Shown: positions 36,869-46,879, numbered from the stretch's first letter. The stretch is 53,052 bases of DNA from Clostridium thermobutyricum (GCA_016841565.1 JAENYX010000013.1:1-53052); one strand, 5' to 3'. The notes: generated by a model from the letters alone, not told the origin. Made by a program: numbers and translations.

Positions 36869-38485
36869 ATGAACCCAAAAACCCAGAACAAGAATAAGCC
36901 GGTAAAAGTAAAGAATAAGATTATAGCTTTAACCATTATTATTTTGGCAATTACCCTTGGTACTGTTGGTATTCTTGTTGAGAGAATTGCTACCGCGAGA
37001 ATAGAAAACAGGCTGGGGCAGCATGCCCTGGATATTGCACATGCGGTTGCCGAGATAGAAGAAATACGACAAAATGTTGGCAAACCGGACGGACATTTGA
37101 TAATACAACCCATTGCCGACGGTATCAGAAAAAAGACCGAAGCCGAGTTTATAGTAGTAATTGATATGAATAGAATCAGGTACTCCCATTCGGTCCCGGA
37201 TAGAATCGGAAAGACCTTTGTAGGGGGAGATGAAGGCCCTGCTCTGCAGGGTAAGGAGTATACCTCAAAAGCGGTTGGAACCTTGGGGCCTTCCCTGAGG
37301 GCCTTAGTTCCGCTATATAATGATGACGGTCTGCAGGTTGGAGCGGTAGCGGTCGGTATAATGATGACCGAGGTAAATGCCCTGAAGGGAGATTTGAGAG
37401 CATGGATACTTTTTGCAGTATTCCTTGGTCTCTTTATAGGTGTACTGGGCTCAAACTATCTTGCGGAAAATATAAAAGAAGCCATTTTTGGGATGGAGCC
37501 CCATGAGATAGCTGCCATGTTTAATGAGCGGGAAGCGCTGCTGGAAGCCATCAAAGAAGGTATTCTGGCAGTGGACTATAATGGCAGAATTACGGTAATA
37601 AATAGTGAAGCCAGAAGAATTCTGGGAATCAAAAAAAATATACAGGGCAAGAAAGTAACCGACGTAATACCCAATTCAAGGCTGGTCGAAGTAATAAAAT
37701 CAGGAGTGGCTGAATATGACCAGGAACAAAGAATTAAAAATGCCCGGATTCTGACAAACAGAGTGCCGGTAAAACTGAAAAACGATGTAATAGGAGCTAT
37801 TGCCAGTATCAGGGATATGACCGAAGTGAAAGTAATGGCCGAAGAGCTGACCGGTGTCAAAAAATATGTAGAAGCCTTAAGGGTTCAAAACCATGAGTTT
37901 TCCAACAAACTTCATACCATTGCCGGCCTGATTCAATTGGGTGAATATGATAAGGCTGTTGATGATATATGTAAATATACCACAACCCAGCAGAACATGA
38001 TTTCATTTATTACCAGGAGAATCAAGGATCCATCCATAGCAGGGCTTATATTGAGTAAAAGCGGAAGGTGTAAAGAACTGGGCATTGAATTTACCTTGGA
38101 CCAGCATTGCTATCTGGGTCCGTTAAAGGAAATAGACAGCAACTCACTGGTGGTAATAATGGGTAATTTATTGGAAAATGCCATAGATGCTGTTGATGGC
38201 AGCAGGTCATTGAAAAAGGTATTTCTAATCATTAAGGATAGTCCGACAGAATTGTTCATAAGTGTCGGGGATACCGGCCCGGGGGTTTCGGAAAGCATTG
38301 TCTCCAATATATATGAAAAAGGCTTTACAACAAAGGGGAACGGCAATAGAGGCTATGGCTTACATCTTGTAAAATCTGCAGTTGAATCATACAATGGTCA
38401 AGTTGTCTATAAATCGGACGGGGCTCAATTGACAGTATTTGAGATAAAAATACCAAAGGAGATGGGCAGTCTTGAAGAGGATTAA
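36869..38485 (+). CDS. citA: CitA/DcuS-type sensor histidine kinase
   Basis: Membrane kinase of 538 residues for di- or tricarboxylates: N-terminal helix (15-35), extracytoplasmic PAS-like sensor (about 35-165, including PALQGKEYTSKAVGTLGPSL), second helix (about 170-190), cytoplasmic PAS (about 210-310), and a kinase core with the phospho-accepting H342 in QNHEFSNKLHTIAGL and GNLLENAIDAV. Citrate is the probable ligand because a complete citrate island follows. The ATG at 36869 is 7 nt after AGGAG; the ATG at 36863 is too close. The 36572-36868 gap separates divergent kinases and shows no gene. Confidence 0.88.
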   Translation: MNPKTQNKNKPVKVKNKIIALTIIILAITLGTVGILVERIATARIENRLGQHALDIAHAVAEIEEIRQNVGKPDGHLIIQPIADGIRKKTEAEFIVVIDMNRIRYSHSVPDRIGKTFVGGDEGPALQGKEYTSKAVGTLGPSLRALVPLYNDDGLQVGAVAVGIMMTEVNALKGDLRAWILFAVFLGLFIGVLGSNYLAENIKEAIFGMEPHEIAAMFNEREALLEAIKEGILAVDYNGRITVINSEARRILGIKKNIQGKKVTDVIPNSRLVEVIKSGVAEYDQEQRIKNARILTNRVPVKLKNDVIGAIASIRDMTEVKVMAEELTGVKKYVEALRVQNHEFSNKLHTIAGLIQLGEYDKAVDDICKYTTTQQNMISFITRRIKDPSIAGLILSKSGRCKELGIEFTLDQHCYLGPLKEIDSNSLVVIMGNLLENAIDAVDGSRSLKKVFLIIKDSPTELFISVGDTGPGVSESIVSNIYEKGFTTKGNGNRGYGLHLVKSAVESYNGQVVYKSDGAQLTVFEIKIPKEMGSLEED

Positions 38486-39158
38486 CGTTCTTATAGTAGA
38501 GGATGACCCAATGGTAATGGATATCCACAAAAGGTTCATATCTTCAATTGAGGGGTTCCAGGTCGCCGGTACGGCGAGGAATGGGAGCATGGCAATAGAG
38601 GCACTTGGCAATGAAAATATTGACCTTGTCATACTGGATATTTACATGCCTGAGCTTGATGGTATAGAGGTGCTTAGAAGGATTCGTCAAACAGGAAAAG
38701 ATGTAGACATTATTTTGATTACGGCGGCCCAGGAAGGGAATACCGTCAAAGAGGTAGTGAGGTACGGTGCTTTCGATTATATAATAAAGCCTTTTAAATA
38801 CGAAAGATTCAGGGAAGCCCTGGTGGCATATCAGAAGCATTATCAGGCCATTAACAGCGTAGAAAATGGCTTCAGCCAGGTGGATATAGATAATATGTTT
38901 AAACAAAGAAGGGAAGAATCAAAGCATAGGCTGCCAAAGGGAATACAACAAAAAACCCTTGAGCTGGTTATTGATATACTAGACAGGAGCAATAAAAATA
39001 TGTCGGCCGACGAGCTGGCGCATATGGCTGACATTTCCAGAGTTACGGCACGGAGGTATCTTGAGTACCTTGTATCATGCGATAAGGCCTATGTTGAGCC
39101 ATGCTATAAAGATGTAGGACGACCAATAAACAAATATAGTTCATTTGATACCCGTTAA
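38472..39158 (+). CDS. citB: CitB/DcuR-type response regulator
   Basis: A 228-residue regulator: receiver domain with Asp56 (DLVILDIYMPELDG) and a C-terminal HTH domain (MSADELAHMADISRVTARRYLEYL), the arrangement of CitB/DcuR/CitT regulators. TTG start, overlapping citA by 14 bp. It probably activates the citrate genes directly downstream; the stop codon lies in a terminator loop, so those genes likely have their own promoter. Confidence 0.9.
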   Translation: MKRINVLIVEDDPMVMDIHKRFISSIEGFQVAGTARNGSMAIEALGNENIDLVILDIYMPELDGIEVLRRIRQTGKDVDIILITAAQEGNTVKEVVRYGAFDYIIKPFKYERFREALVAYQKHYQAINSVENGFSQVDIDNMFKQRREESKHRLPKGIQQKTLELVIDILDRSNKNMSADELAHMADISRVTARRYLEYLVSCDKAYVEPCYKDVGRPINKYSSFDTR

Positions 39159-39171
39159 GGGTATTTTTTTT
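39148..39171 (+). terminator. Intrinsic terminator after citB
   Basis: ATACCC / GGGTAT 6-bp stem with GTTAA loop and an eight-base T-run. The stop codon TAA is in the loop. Confidence 0.8.
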
Positions 39172-39230
39172 ATGAACAAAATGAACAATTCGAAACTATA
39201 GAAATAAAAATAGGGAATATTCAGTAAAAA

Positions 39231-39236
39231 TATAAT
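39231..39236 (+). promoter_or_regulatory. Candidate -10 of the citrate operon
   Basis: A perfect TATAAT lies 35 bp before the first gene of the citrate operon, with no recognisable -35 at 17 nt. This is what an activator-dependent promoter looks like; CitB would be the natural activator. Confidence 0.4.
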
Positions 39237-39270
39237 AGTTGAAATAAGACAATAAGAAGGAGTGTTTATA

Positions 39271-40497
39271 TTGGATACCAGAGAAAAGGCTTTGAAACTA
39301 CATTCTGATAATACCGGTAAGATAAGTGTTACCAGTAAGGTGTCTGTTAATAATACCACAGATTTGAGCCTGGCATATACCCCCGGTGTGGCCGAGGCCT
39401 GTAAGGAAATAATGAAAGAGCCCCAGGATATTTACAAGTATACGTCAAGGGGTAATCTGGTTGCAGTGGTAACCGACGGTACGGCAGTGCTGGGACTGGG
39501 CGACATAGGGCCATCGGCCGCAATGCCTGTGATGGAGGGCAAATCGGTACTATTCAAAGTTTTTGCGGGGGTGGATGCTTTTCCCATTTGTTTAAACACA
39601 ACGGATATTGATGAGATAGTAATGATTGTAAAAAGCATGGAGCCAACCTTCGGCGGTGTTAACCTTGAGGATATTGCGGCACCGGCATGCTTTGAAATTG
39701 AACAAAGGCTCAAGAAGGAGACCAATATACCAATATTCCATGACGATCAGCATGGTACCGCCGTTGTTGTTATGGCAGGAATGTTAAATGCGTTAAAGGT
39801 TGTTGGCAAGAGTCTCAATGAAGCCAAGATTGTTATCAACGGTGCGGGTTCGGCAGCTATGGCCATAGCCAATCTATTACTGAATATAAATGTAAAAGAC
39901 ATAATTATGTGTGACAGCAGAGGCATCATATACCAAGGAAGAAAGGAGGGGATGAACCCGTATAAGGACAGAATGGCGCAAAGAATCAACCGGGAAAACG
40001 TAAGAGGAGAATTATCAGATGCTGTAAAGGGTGCGGATGTATTCATAGGTGTTTCAAAGGGCGGTCTGTTGAAAAAGGAAATGGTCAGGACAATGAATGA
40101 TTCACCGGTCATATTTGCCATGGCTAACCCGGTTCCGGAGATATATCCGGATGAAGCAAAGGCCGCCGGAGCAATTGTTGTCGGCACCGGCAGGTCGGAC
40201 TTTCCCAACCAGATTAACAATGTTCTGGCATTTCCGGGTATATTCAGGGGAGCACTGGATGTAAGGGCATCAGACATTACCGAGGACATGAAGCTGGCTG
40301 CAGCCTATGCCATAGCAGGGCTAATACCTCGGGAAAAGCTAACCCCCGACTATATTGTCCCGGATCCTTTTGACAAGAGGGTGGCTGCAGAGGTTGCAGC
40401 AAATGTTGCCAGGGTTGCAATTGAAACCGGTATTGCTAAAACACAGATGGATCTGGATACCATTCGCAGCAGAGCCCAGGGGCTCACAAAAATTTGA
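39271..40497 (+). CDS. Malic enzyme family protein (probable CitM-type oxaloacetate decarboxylase)
   Basis: NAD(P)-binding malic enzyme of 408 residues: [15 protein letters not shown], the metal-binding region in [27 protein letters not shown] and the Rossmann motif [12 protein letters not shown]. The family decarboxylates malate oxidatively; a citrate-operon branch (CitM of lactic acid bacteria) decarboxylates oxaloacetate. With no oadA or oadB in this island I infer the latter role, but malic enzyme activity is equally possible. TTG start 8 nt after AAGGAG. Confidence 0.87.
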   Translation: MDTREKALKLHSDNTGKISVTSKVSVNNTTDLSLAYTPGVAEACKEIMKEPQDIYKYTSRGNLVAVVTDGTAVLGLGDIGPSAAMPVMEGKSVLFKVFAGVDAFPICLNTTDIDEIVMIVKSMEPTFGGVNLEDIAAPACFEIEQRLKKETNIPIFHDDQHGTAVVVMAGMLNALKVVGKSLNEAKIVINGAGSAAMAIANLLLNINVKDIIMCDSRGIIYQGRKEGMNPYKDRMAQRINRENVRGELSDAVKGADVFIGVSKGGLLKKEMVRTMNDSPVIFAMANPVPEIYPDEAKAAGAIVVGTGRSDFPNQINNVLAFPGIFRGALDVRASDITEDMKLAAAYAIAGLIPREKLTPDYIVPDPFDKRVAAEVAANVARVAIETGIAKTQMDLDTIRSRAQGLTKI

Positions 40498-40510
40498 AGA
40501 AGAGAGGAGA

Positions 40511-41809
40511 ATGAAATTGGAGAGCAAAGTAGAAAAAGTAGAGGTTAAGTCGGGACTTAAACTGGCAGGTTTGCCTATGAATATCTTCATACCTGTAGCG
40601 GCCATAGTTATCGGTGCGGTATATCTGGGTAAATTACCCGCAGGTATGATAGGTGCTTTTGCAGTAATGATGGTGCTGGGAGCTATACTGGGCGTAATCG
40701 GCAACAAAACACCCATTGTAAAAGATTATCTCGGCGGTGGTCCGATTATTGCGATATTCGGTACGGCAGCACTGGTGTATTACCAGGTACTGCCTGCAAA
40801 AACAATTGAAATTATTGATGTATTTATGACCAGTGGAGGGTTTCTCAATTTCTATATAGCCGCCCTGATTACCGGAAGTATACTGGGCATGGACTCGAAA
40901 CTTCTGGTAAAGGCCGGAGCCAGATATGCTGCACCGCTTTTGGCAGGAGTATTGGGGAGCTTTGTACTGGCAGGTGCTGTTGCCGGGGTTATAGGATACG
41001 GCTGGAAAGACGGAATCTTAAATATTGCTATGCCTATTATGGGCGGTGGCATGGGAGCCGGAGCCGTACCCATGTCGCAAATATACAGTGAATTATTAAG
41101 CAGGGATATAACTCAGGTTCTTTCGGTGCTGGTTCCTGCACTGGCTTTGGGAAATATGTTTTCAATTATAGCTGCCGGACTTTTGGATAAATTAGGCAAA
41201 GCCAGACCCAACCTTACAGGTAATGGTCAGTTGATGAAGGGGTTTGATTATAAGGCACAGAAGGCGGAGGCTCCCAATATCAAGCTCATGGGAGTTGGAC
41301 TGCTGATGTCGGTTGCATTCTTTACCTTGGGAGTGCTTCTGAATATGGTCATTCCTCCAATACATTCCTATGCTTTGATGATAATATCAGTAGCAGTATG
41401 TAAGATTGCCGGTGTAGTGCCGGATGAGATTCAAAAAGGCGCCAACCAATGGTATCAGTACATAGCTCAGAACCTGACGCTTGCTCTCCTTGTTGGTATC
41501 GGGGTTTCCTATACAAGCCTGGGCGATATCATCAATGCTATTTCGGTCCAGTACGTCGTATTGGTTGCTGTTGTTGTAGTCGGAGCCATACTGGGTTCGG
41601 GATTTGTAGGTAAGCTGGTTGGGTTTAACTTTATAGAATCTTCACTGACAGCCGGGCTATGTATGGCTAATATGGGGGGCACCGGTGATGTTGCAGTGCT
41701 TTCGGCAGCCAATAGAATGGAGCTTATGCCCTTTGCACAGATTTCGTCAAGGCTGGGCGGAGCTCTGATATTGATAATTGCCAGCATAATAGTACCGTTA
41801 TTTGTATAA
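40511..41809 (+). CDS. citS: 2-hydroxycarboxylate (2HCT) family citrate/malate carrier
   Basis: Membrane protein of 432 residues with about 11 helices. The two re-entrant loop motifs of the 2HCT family are visible: PIMGGGMGAGAVPMSQIY and MANMGGTGDVAVLSAANRMELMPFAQISSRLGG (in parts). Members include the Na+/citrate symporter CitS and exchangers CitP and MaeN. Citrate uptake is inferred from the operon. The ATG at 40511 is very close to AGGAG; the in-frame TTG at 40517 has better spacing and may be the real start. Confidence 0.9.
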   Translation: MKLESKVEKVEVKSGLKLAGLPMNIFIPVAAIVIGAVYLGKLPAGMIGAFAVMMVLGAILGVIGNKTPIVKDYLGGGPIIAIFGTAALVYYQVLPAKTIEIIDVFMTSGGFLNFYIAALITGSILGMDSKLLVKAGARYAAPLLAGVLGSFVLAGAVAGVIGYGWKDGILNIAMPIMGGGMGAGAVPMSQIYSELLSRDITQVLSVLVPALALGNMFSIIAAGLLDKLGKARPNLTGNGQLMKGFDYKAQKAEAPNIKLMGVGLLMSVAFFTLGVLLNMVIPPIHSYALMIISVAVCKIAGVVPDEIQKGANQWYQYIAQNLTLALLVGIGVSYTSLGDIINAISVQYVVLVAVVVVGAILGSGFVGKLVGFNFIESSLTAGLCMANMGGTGDVAVLSAANRMELMPFAQISSRLGGALILIIASIIVPLFV

Positions 41810-41811
41810 AT

Positions 41812-41836
41812 AAAAGGGCGTAAGCCCTTTTATTTT
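41812..41836 (+). terminator. Intra-operon terminator between carrier and citC
   Basis: AAAAGGGC / GCCCTTTT 8-bp stem with a GTAA loop followed by ATTTTA. It may reduce expression of the citrate lyase genes relative to the carrier, or end a separate transcript. Confidence 0.65.
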
Positions 41837-41859
41837 AGCTATTTGGGGGGGATAACCGC

Positions 41860-42891
41860 TTGTTTGATACCAGGATAATAGATACTGCCAATACAAAGGA
41901 AATGAATTGTATTAAAGACCTGTTAAGTTCCCAGGGCTTAAGCCTTCCCGACAGCGCCCAATATGTAATTGCAGTTTATCATGGAAGCCGTTTGGTGGGT
42001 ACAGGCACGCTGGCCGGGAAAGTACTTCAGGGCATTGCGGTTGATTCGGAGTTTCAGGGCCAGGGGATTTCTGCAATAATAGTCACCAGGCTTACCAACA
42101 AAGCCCTGGAGTTGGGCAGGACCCACCTCTTCATATTTACAAAACCGCAAACCGCATATCTTTTTGAGGAACTTGGATACAAACCGGTGGCGGCATCCAA
42201 GCCGGATGTTGTATTATTGGAGTGGGGTACCCAATCCATAAAAGAATTCAAACGGGAATTAAGGTATTTATCACGGGACAAACCGCAGGCGGCATGCATT
42301 GTAGTAAACTGCAACCCATTTTCCCTGGGGCATAAATATCTGATAGAGAAAGCATCATCTGAAAACCGGTGGCTATATGTTATTGTTGTCCGGGAAGACA
42401 GGTCGCTTTTTCCCTATGAGGTAAGGATAAGACTGGTTAAAGAGGGGATAAGCCATCTGAAAAACGTTACGGTGATACCCGGAGGAGATTATGTTATTTC
42501 CGGTGCTACATTCCCGTCATATTTTACAAGAGAGACAGAACTGGCAAGGGTACATGCATCTTTGGATATAGAGGTTTTCACCACACATATTGCACCTGAA
42601 TTGAAGATTAATAAAAGGTATGTGGGAGAAGAACCCTATTGTGAGGTAACCAATTTATACAACACGGTCATGAAGAACAAACTGCCTGAAAAAGGTATCC
42701 AATTGATTGAAGTACCCCGTGTGGAAAATAACGGCAGGCCCATCAGCGCTTCATTGATAAGAGAGAAGATTAAGGCGGGAGAGATTGACCATATCACCGA
42801 ACTGGTTCCGCAATCTACCCTTAGTTATTTAAAATCTCCCCAGGCAAGGGAGGTTATAGAAAGGATAGTCAATAGTTCTTCCAGACACTAG
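41860..42891 (+). CDS. citC: Citrate lyase ligase ([citrate (pro-3S)-lyase] ligase)
   Basis: Acetylates the thiol of the citrate lyase prosthetic group using acetate and ATP; 343 residues. An N-terminal GNAT-like domain (about 30-120, GIAVDSEFQGQGISAIIV) is joined to a nucleotidyltransferase domain with the NPFSLGHKYLIEKAS motif. TTG start with a GGGGGG tract 7-12 nt upstream. First gene of the lyase cluster. Confidence 0.95.
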   Translation: MFDTRIIDTANTKEMNCIKDLLSSQGLSLPDSAQYVIAVYHGSRLVGTGTLAGKVLQGIAVDSEFQGQGISAIIVTRLTNKALELGRTHLFIFTKPQTAYLFEELGYKPVAASKPDVVLLEWGTQSIKEFKRELRYLSRDKPQAACIVVNCNPFSLGHKYLIEKASSENRWLYVIVVREDRSLFPYEVRIRLVKEGISHLKNVTVIPGGDYVISGATFPSYFTRETELARVHASLDIEVFTTHIAPELKINKRYVGEEPYCEVTNLYNTVMKNKLPEKGIQLIEVPRVENNGRPISASLIREKIKAGEIDHITELVPQSTLSYLKSPQAREVIERIVNSSSRH

Positions 42892-42945
42892 AGTATTGAG
42901 CGTGAATTTGATGTTTGACCGGAATTCATGCAGGAGGTGAACCGA

Positions 42946-43212
42946 TTGAAGATTTTACGCCAGACAAGGGCGGGCAGCCTGGAGTCAAATGACCTTATGG
43001 TTGTTATGAAACCCATGGGAGATAAGGAAGGCATAAAGCTGGAGATTAACAGCATAGTGCAGAATCAATATGGGGACAGGATAAGGGAAGTGGTAATGGA
43101 AGTATTGAAACAGAACGGGATAACGGATGCCTATATTATGATACAGGACAGAGGTGCACTGGATTGCACAATAAAGGCCAGGGTAGAAACAGCCATTAAA
43201 AGAGGACTGTAG
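42946..43212 (+). CDS. citD: Citrate lyase acyl carrier protein (gamma subunit)
   Basis: Carries the phosphoribosyl-dephospho-CoA cofactor; 88 residues. With the TTG at 42946 as start (GGAGGTG about 7 nt upstream) the modified serine in AGSLESNDLMV becomes S14, the same number as in Klebsiella CitD. That supports this start over the ATG at 42928. Confidence 0.94.
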   Translation: MKILRQTRAGSLESNDLMVVMKPMGDKEGIKLEINSIVQNQYGDRIREVVMEVLKQNGITDAYIMIQDRGALDCTIKARVETAIKRGL

Positions 43213-43227
43213 AAAGGGGGCAGTGCT

Positions 43228-44088
43228 ATGCCGACTACCATGATATTTGTACCGGGAAATAATCCTGCAATGGTGCAAAATGCAGGCATTCTCGGAGCAG
43301 ACTCCATAATTTTCGATCTTGAGGATGCCGTATCTCCCGATGAAAAGGATGCGGCCAGAATACTTGTAAGAAATGCATTGAGAAGTGTGGATTACGGCAG
43401 CTGCGAAAGGACTGTAAGGATAAATTCCGTGGACCATCCCAGATGGAAAGAGGATATTGCGGAAATTGCCAAAGGAAATCCCGATAGTATAGTGCTTCCA
43501 AAGGCACAGAGTATGGAAACCATAGAAATGGTGCAGGGAGCTCTGGAAGAAGCAAAGGACGGGCAAAGGAGCATTGGAATAATACCTCTGATAGAAACTG
43601 CAGAAGGGGTGGAAAGGGTATTTGAAATCCTATGCTGCAGTCCCGGAATAAAAGCGGTAATATTCGGCGCCGAGGATTATACCGCAGATATTGGCGCCAA
43701 AAGGACGAAGGAAGGGTCGGAAATACTATATGCCCGATGCCGTATTCTGAATGCGGCGGTTGCCGCAGGGGTTGAAGCCATAGATACCCCTTTTACCGAC
43801 GTAAACGATATGGAAGGATTAAAGGAAGACGTCAAACTGGCAAAGAGCCTGGGGTTTAGAGGTAAGGCCCTGATATCCCCACGACACTGTAAAATTGCCA
43901 TGGAGATTTTTGCACCCAGCGGTGAGGAAATAGAATATGCCCTTAAGGTGATAAAAACCATAAACCAAGCCGAAAAAGAGGGTAAAGGGGTAGTGGCCCT
44001 GGATGGAAAGATGATAGATGCTCCAATAGTGGCCAGGGCAAGGAAGGTATTAAAGCTGGCGGGCATGGAAGGAGGCAGCCATGAATAA
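43228..44088 (+). CDS. citE: Citrate lyase beta subunit (citryl-ACP lyase)
   Basis: TIM-barrel lyase that splits citryl-ACP into oxaloacetate and acetyl-ACP; 286 residues. The metal and substrate motifs are DSIIFDLEDAVSPDEKDAAR, IIPLIETAEGVE and IFGAEDYTADIGAKR. GGGGG lies 7-9 nt before the ATG. Overlaps citF by 8 bp. Confidence 0.96.
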   Translation: MPTTMIFVPGNNPAMVQNAGILGADSIIFDLEDAVSPDEKDAARILVRNALRSVDYGSCERTVRINSVDHPRWKEDIAEIAKGNPDSIVLPKAQSMETIEMVQGALEEAKDGQRSIGIIPLIETAEGVERVFEILCCSPGIKAVIFGAEDYTADIGAKRTKEGSEILYARCRILNAAVAAGVEAIDTPFTDVNDMEGLKEDVKLAKSLGFRGKALISPRHCKIAMEIFAPSGEEIEYALKVIKTINQAEKEGKGVVALDGKMIDAPIVARARKVLKLAGMEGGSHE

Positions 44089-45496
44089 GGTAGCGGCTTC
44101 TTTAAGGAAAGCTATACAGTTAAGCGGATTGAAGGATGGTATGACAATATCCTTCCATCATCACTTGAGAAACGGCGATTATGTTGTCAATATGGTGCTG
44201 GATGAAATAGCAAAAATGGGTATAAAGGACATAAAGGTTGCGGCAAGCTCGCTGTTCCCTGTTCATGAACCTTTGATTCATCATATAAAGGATGGGGTTA
44301 TAACCGGATTGGACGTTAATTATATGTCAGGACCTCTGGCCAGGGCTGTCAGCCATGGCATACTGGGTAAACCGGTTACTTTCAGGAGCCATGGGGGAAG
44401 GCCCAGGGCAATCCATGAAGGAAGTCTGAAAATAGATGTGGCTTTCATAGCAGCGCCTTGCTCTGATGCTATGGGAAATATAAACGGTGTGGAAGGCCCT
44501 TCGGCCTGCGGCTCTTTGGGCTATGCAATACCGGATGCTCAATGTGCCCAAAAGGTAATTGCAGTGACCGATTATCTGGCACCTTATCCCAACAGTCCTG
44601 TAAGCATAGACCAGACACTGGTGGATTGGGTTGTTAAGGTGGATTCCATAGGAGATCCTGCAGGAATTGTGTCCGGGACTACCAGGGTAACACGGGATCC
44701 CATAGGGCATATTATTGCGGGATACGCTGCCGAGGTAATACAGGCCTCGGGACTGTTAAAAGAGGGCATATCATTTCAGACAGGAGCAGGAGGGGCTTCA
44801 CTGGCCACTGCATTTCATCTGAAGCAAAAGATGCTTGCGAAGGGGATTAAAGGCAGCTTTGGTATGGGCGGAATAACCGGATTTTATGTGAATATGCTGG
44901 AAGAGGGTATACTGGAAAAGTTGATTGATGTACAGTGCTTCGACCTGGATGCGGTGAAATCCATAAAGAACAACACTAATCATATGGAGGTTTCGGCATC
45001 CTTTTACGCCAACCCGGGTGTTAAAGGGTGTGCCGTTGATAATCTGGATGTTGTGGTGCTGGGGGCAACCGAGATAGATACTCAATTCAATGTTAACGTA
45101 TTAACCGATTCCAACGGCATAATTATGGGGGGGTCGGGGGGCCACAGCGATACCGCCGCAGGGGCAAAACTGACAATAATAGTAGCCAATCTTCTAAGGT
45201 CAAGGCTGCCCATAGTTTTAGATAAAGTCATCACAAAAGTGACACCGGGAAATACTGTTGATGTATTGGTGACCGAGAGAGGTGTGGCGGTAAATCCCCG
45301 GAGAAAGGAACTTATGGACAGCCTCAGAGATGCAAAACTGCCGGTGATGGGTATCGAGGAGTTGAAGGATGTCGCCGAGAAAATTGCAGGTAGACCCCGA
45401 AAGATATCTTTCACCGACCAGGTGGTAGGTATAGTTGAATACCGGGATGGAAGCGTTATTGATAAGGTATACAAGCCAACGGGAAGTGAGATATAG
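44081..45496 (+). CDS. citF: Citrate lyase alpha subunit (citrate:ACP CoA-transferase)
   Basis: Exchanges acetyl for citryl on the carrier protein; 471 residues. Clear family marks are DGMTISFHHHLRNGDYVVNMV, SFQTGAGGASLA and IMGGSGGHSDTAAGAK. It lacks about 35 N-terminal residues present in enterobacterial CitF, but the AAGGAGG site directly before this ATG shows the start is right. The stop overlaps the next start by one base. Confidence 0.96.
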   Translation: MNKVAASLRKAIQLSGLKDGMTISFHHHLRNGDYVVNMVLDEIAKMGIKDIKVAASSLFPVHEPLIHHIKDGVITGLDVNYMSGPLARAVSHGILGKPVTFRSHGGRPRAIHEGSLKIDVAFIAAPCSDAMGNINGVEGPSACGSLGYAIPDAQCAQKVIAVTDYLAPYPNSPVSIDQTLVDWVVKVDSIGDPAGIVSGTTRVTRDPIGHIIAGYAAEVIQASGLLKEGISFQTGAGGASLATAFHLKQKMLAKGIKGSFGMGGITGFYVNMLEEGILEKLIDVQCFDLDAVKSIKNNTNHMEVSASFYANPGVKGCAVDNLDVVVLGATEIDTQFNVNVLTDSNGIIMGGSGGHSDTAAGAKLTIIVANLLRSRLPIVLDKVITKVTPGNTVDVLVTERGVAVNPRRKELMDSLRDAKLPVMGIEELKDVAEKIAGRPRKISFTDQVVGIVEYRDGSVIDKVYKPTGSEI

Positions 45497-46839
45497 TGTT
45501 AAAGGATATACTGGATGCCCGGGAACAGAGAGCCTGCAGGCGAAATGAGCTTGAGAGACAATACAATAGGGCCGTTGTAAGCTTTACAATTAATATTCCC
45601 ATGGGGAAAAAAAATGATTTGAAGTACAGGTGGCTGTGCCGTCTTGCGGTTAATGAATATTTCCAGGCAATAAATGACAGGGGAAAGGTTATTGAATTTG
45701 TTGAAGAAAGAACTTCTCCCGACGGGCCCGTGACCATGCTTGTAGTGGATGAAGACCCGGTGATTCTGAAGGGAATGGGAATTGAAATAGAGGAAAATCA
45801 TCCTCTGGGCAGGCTTTTTGATATTGATGTTTCGGGTATGAGCCGGGGAGACATTTCGCTGCCTTTAAGAAGATGTATTATATGTGACAGAAGTGCTGCC
45901 GAGTGTATAGTCGGCAGGCGGCATGACCATCGGGAGGTATTAGAGGCCATTGACAGCCTGATTGAGAACAGAAGGAACGAAATCTGTAAAAAGGCGGCAG
46001 AACTGGCCATAAGGTCTATGCTGTACGAGGTAAGCTGCACGCCAAAGCCCGGACTTGTGGATATGAATAATAACGGCGCTCACCGTGACATGAACTATTC
46101 CACCTTTCTTAGCAGTATAACAGCCCTGGCACCGTATTTCCGGCGTATAGCCCGTGAGGCGGGTGATTGGTATGGTACCCGGCAGGAATTGTTTGACAGA
46201 ATAAGGCCTCTGGGGATAAAAGCCGAAAGGGATATGCTGACAGCCACCGGTGGAATAAATACCCATAAAGGCCAGATATTTTCGCTGGGACTGGTTTGCA
46301 CTGCGGCGGCCTATATATTGCAGAGAAAGGGAAGAGTAAGGATTGACGAGGCATCCGGGATGGTTAGTGATATGACCAAGAATCTGGTAGAGAAAGACTT
46401 GGAACGGGGAAAATTAAGAGCAATTGGCAGCGCTCTTACCAAAGGGGAGCAGTTTTATATGCTCCACGGGTGTAAAGGGGCCAGAGGGGAAGCCGCGGCG
46501 GGGTTTAGAGCGGCTGTTGATACCGGGCTGCCGGCTCTTAAGCATGCGCTGGCCCGGGGAGCCGGTTTTAACAATGCAATGGTACATAGCTTGGTAAGCA
46601 CTATGGGAGAGGTAGAGGATACCAATGTTATATCCAGGGGAGGGCTGGAGGCCCTTGGGCTTATAAGAGACAGCTCGTCCAGGATTATGGAGGCCGGCAG
46701 TGTATTTACCGCCGAGGGTATGAGGGCCATACACAAGCTGGACTGCCAACTTATAGATATGAATATCAGCCCGGGAGGGGCGGCGGACATGCTTGCCCTT
46801 TCGGTGTTCCTTTTTTTAATTGAGAATATCAGGATGTGA
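45496..46839 (+). CDS. citXG: Fused CitX-CitG: citrate lyase holo-ACP synthase and triphosphoribosyl-dephospho-CoA synthase
   Basis: A 447-residue bifunctional protein that makes and attaches the citrate lyase cofactor. Residues 1 to about 165 are CitX (PLGRLFDIDV, RRCIICDRSAAECIVGRRH), which transfers the prosthetic group to apo-CitD. Residues about 165-447 are CitG (CTPKPGLVDMNNNGAHRDM, GGINTHKGQIFSLG), which makes the triphosphoribosyl-dephospho-CoA precursor. GTG start overlapping the citF stop. Similar fusions occur in some citrate-fermenting bacteria; no frameshift is seen. Confidence 0.93.
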   Translation: MLKDILDAREQRACRRNELERQYNRAVVSFTINIPMGKKNDLKYRWLCRLAVNEYFQAINDRGKVIEFVEERTSPDGPVTMLVVDEDPVILKGMGIEIEENHPLGRLFDIDVSGMSRGDISLPLRRCIICDRSAAECIVGRRHDHREVLEAIDSLIENRRNEICKKAAELAIRSMLYEVSCTPKPGLVDMNNNGAHRDMNYSTFLSSITALAPYFRRIAREAGDWYGTRQELFDRIRPLGIKAERDMLTATGGINTHKGQIFSLGLVCTAAAYILQRKGRVRIDEASGMVSDMTKNLVEKDLERGKLRAIGSALTKGEQFYMLHGCKGARGEAAAGFRAAVDTGLPALKHALARGAGFNNAMVHSLVSTMGEVEDTNVISRGGLEALGLIRDSSSRIMEAGSVFTAEGMRAIHKLDCQLIDMNISPGGAADMLALSVFLFLIENIRM

Positions 46840-46879
46840 CACTGACACCATTTACCCGGCATTTTTCAGTGACTTTTTT
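46840..46879 (+). terminator. Probable terminator of the citrate operon
   Basis: CACTGA / TCAGTG 6-bp stem with a long loop, then ACTTTTTTA, starting at the citXG stop. Confidence 0.5.
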
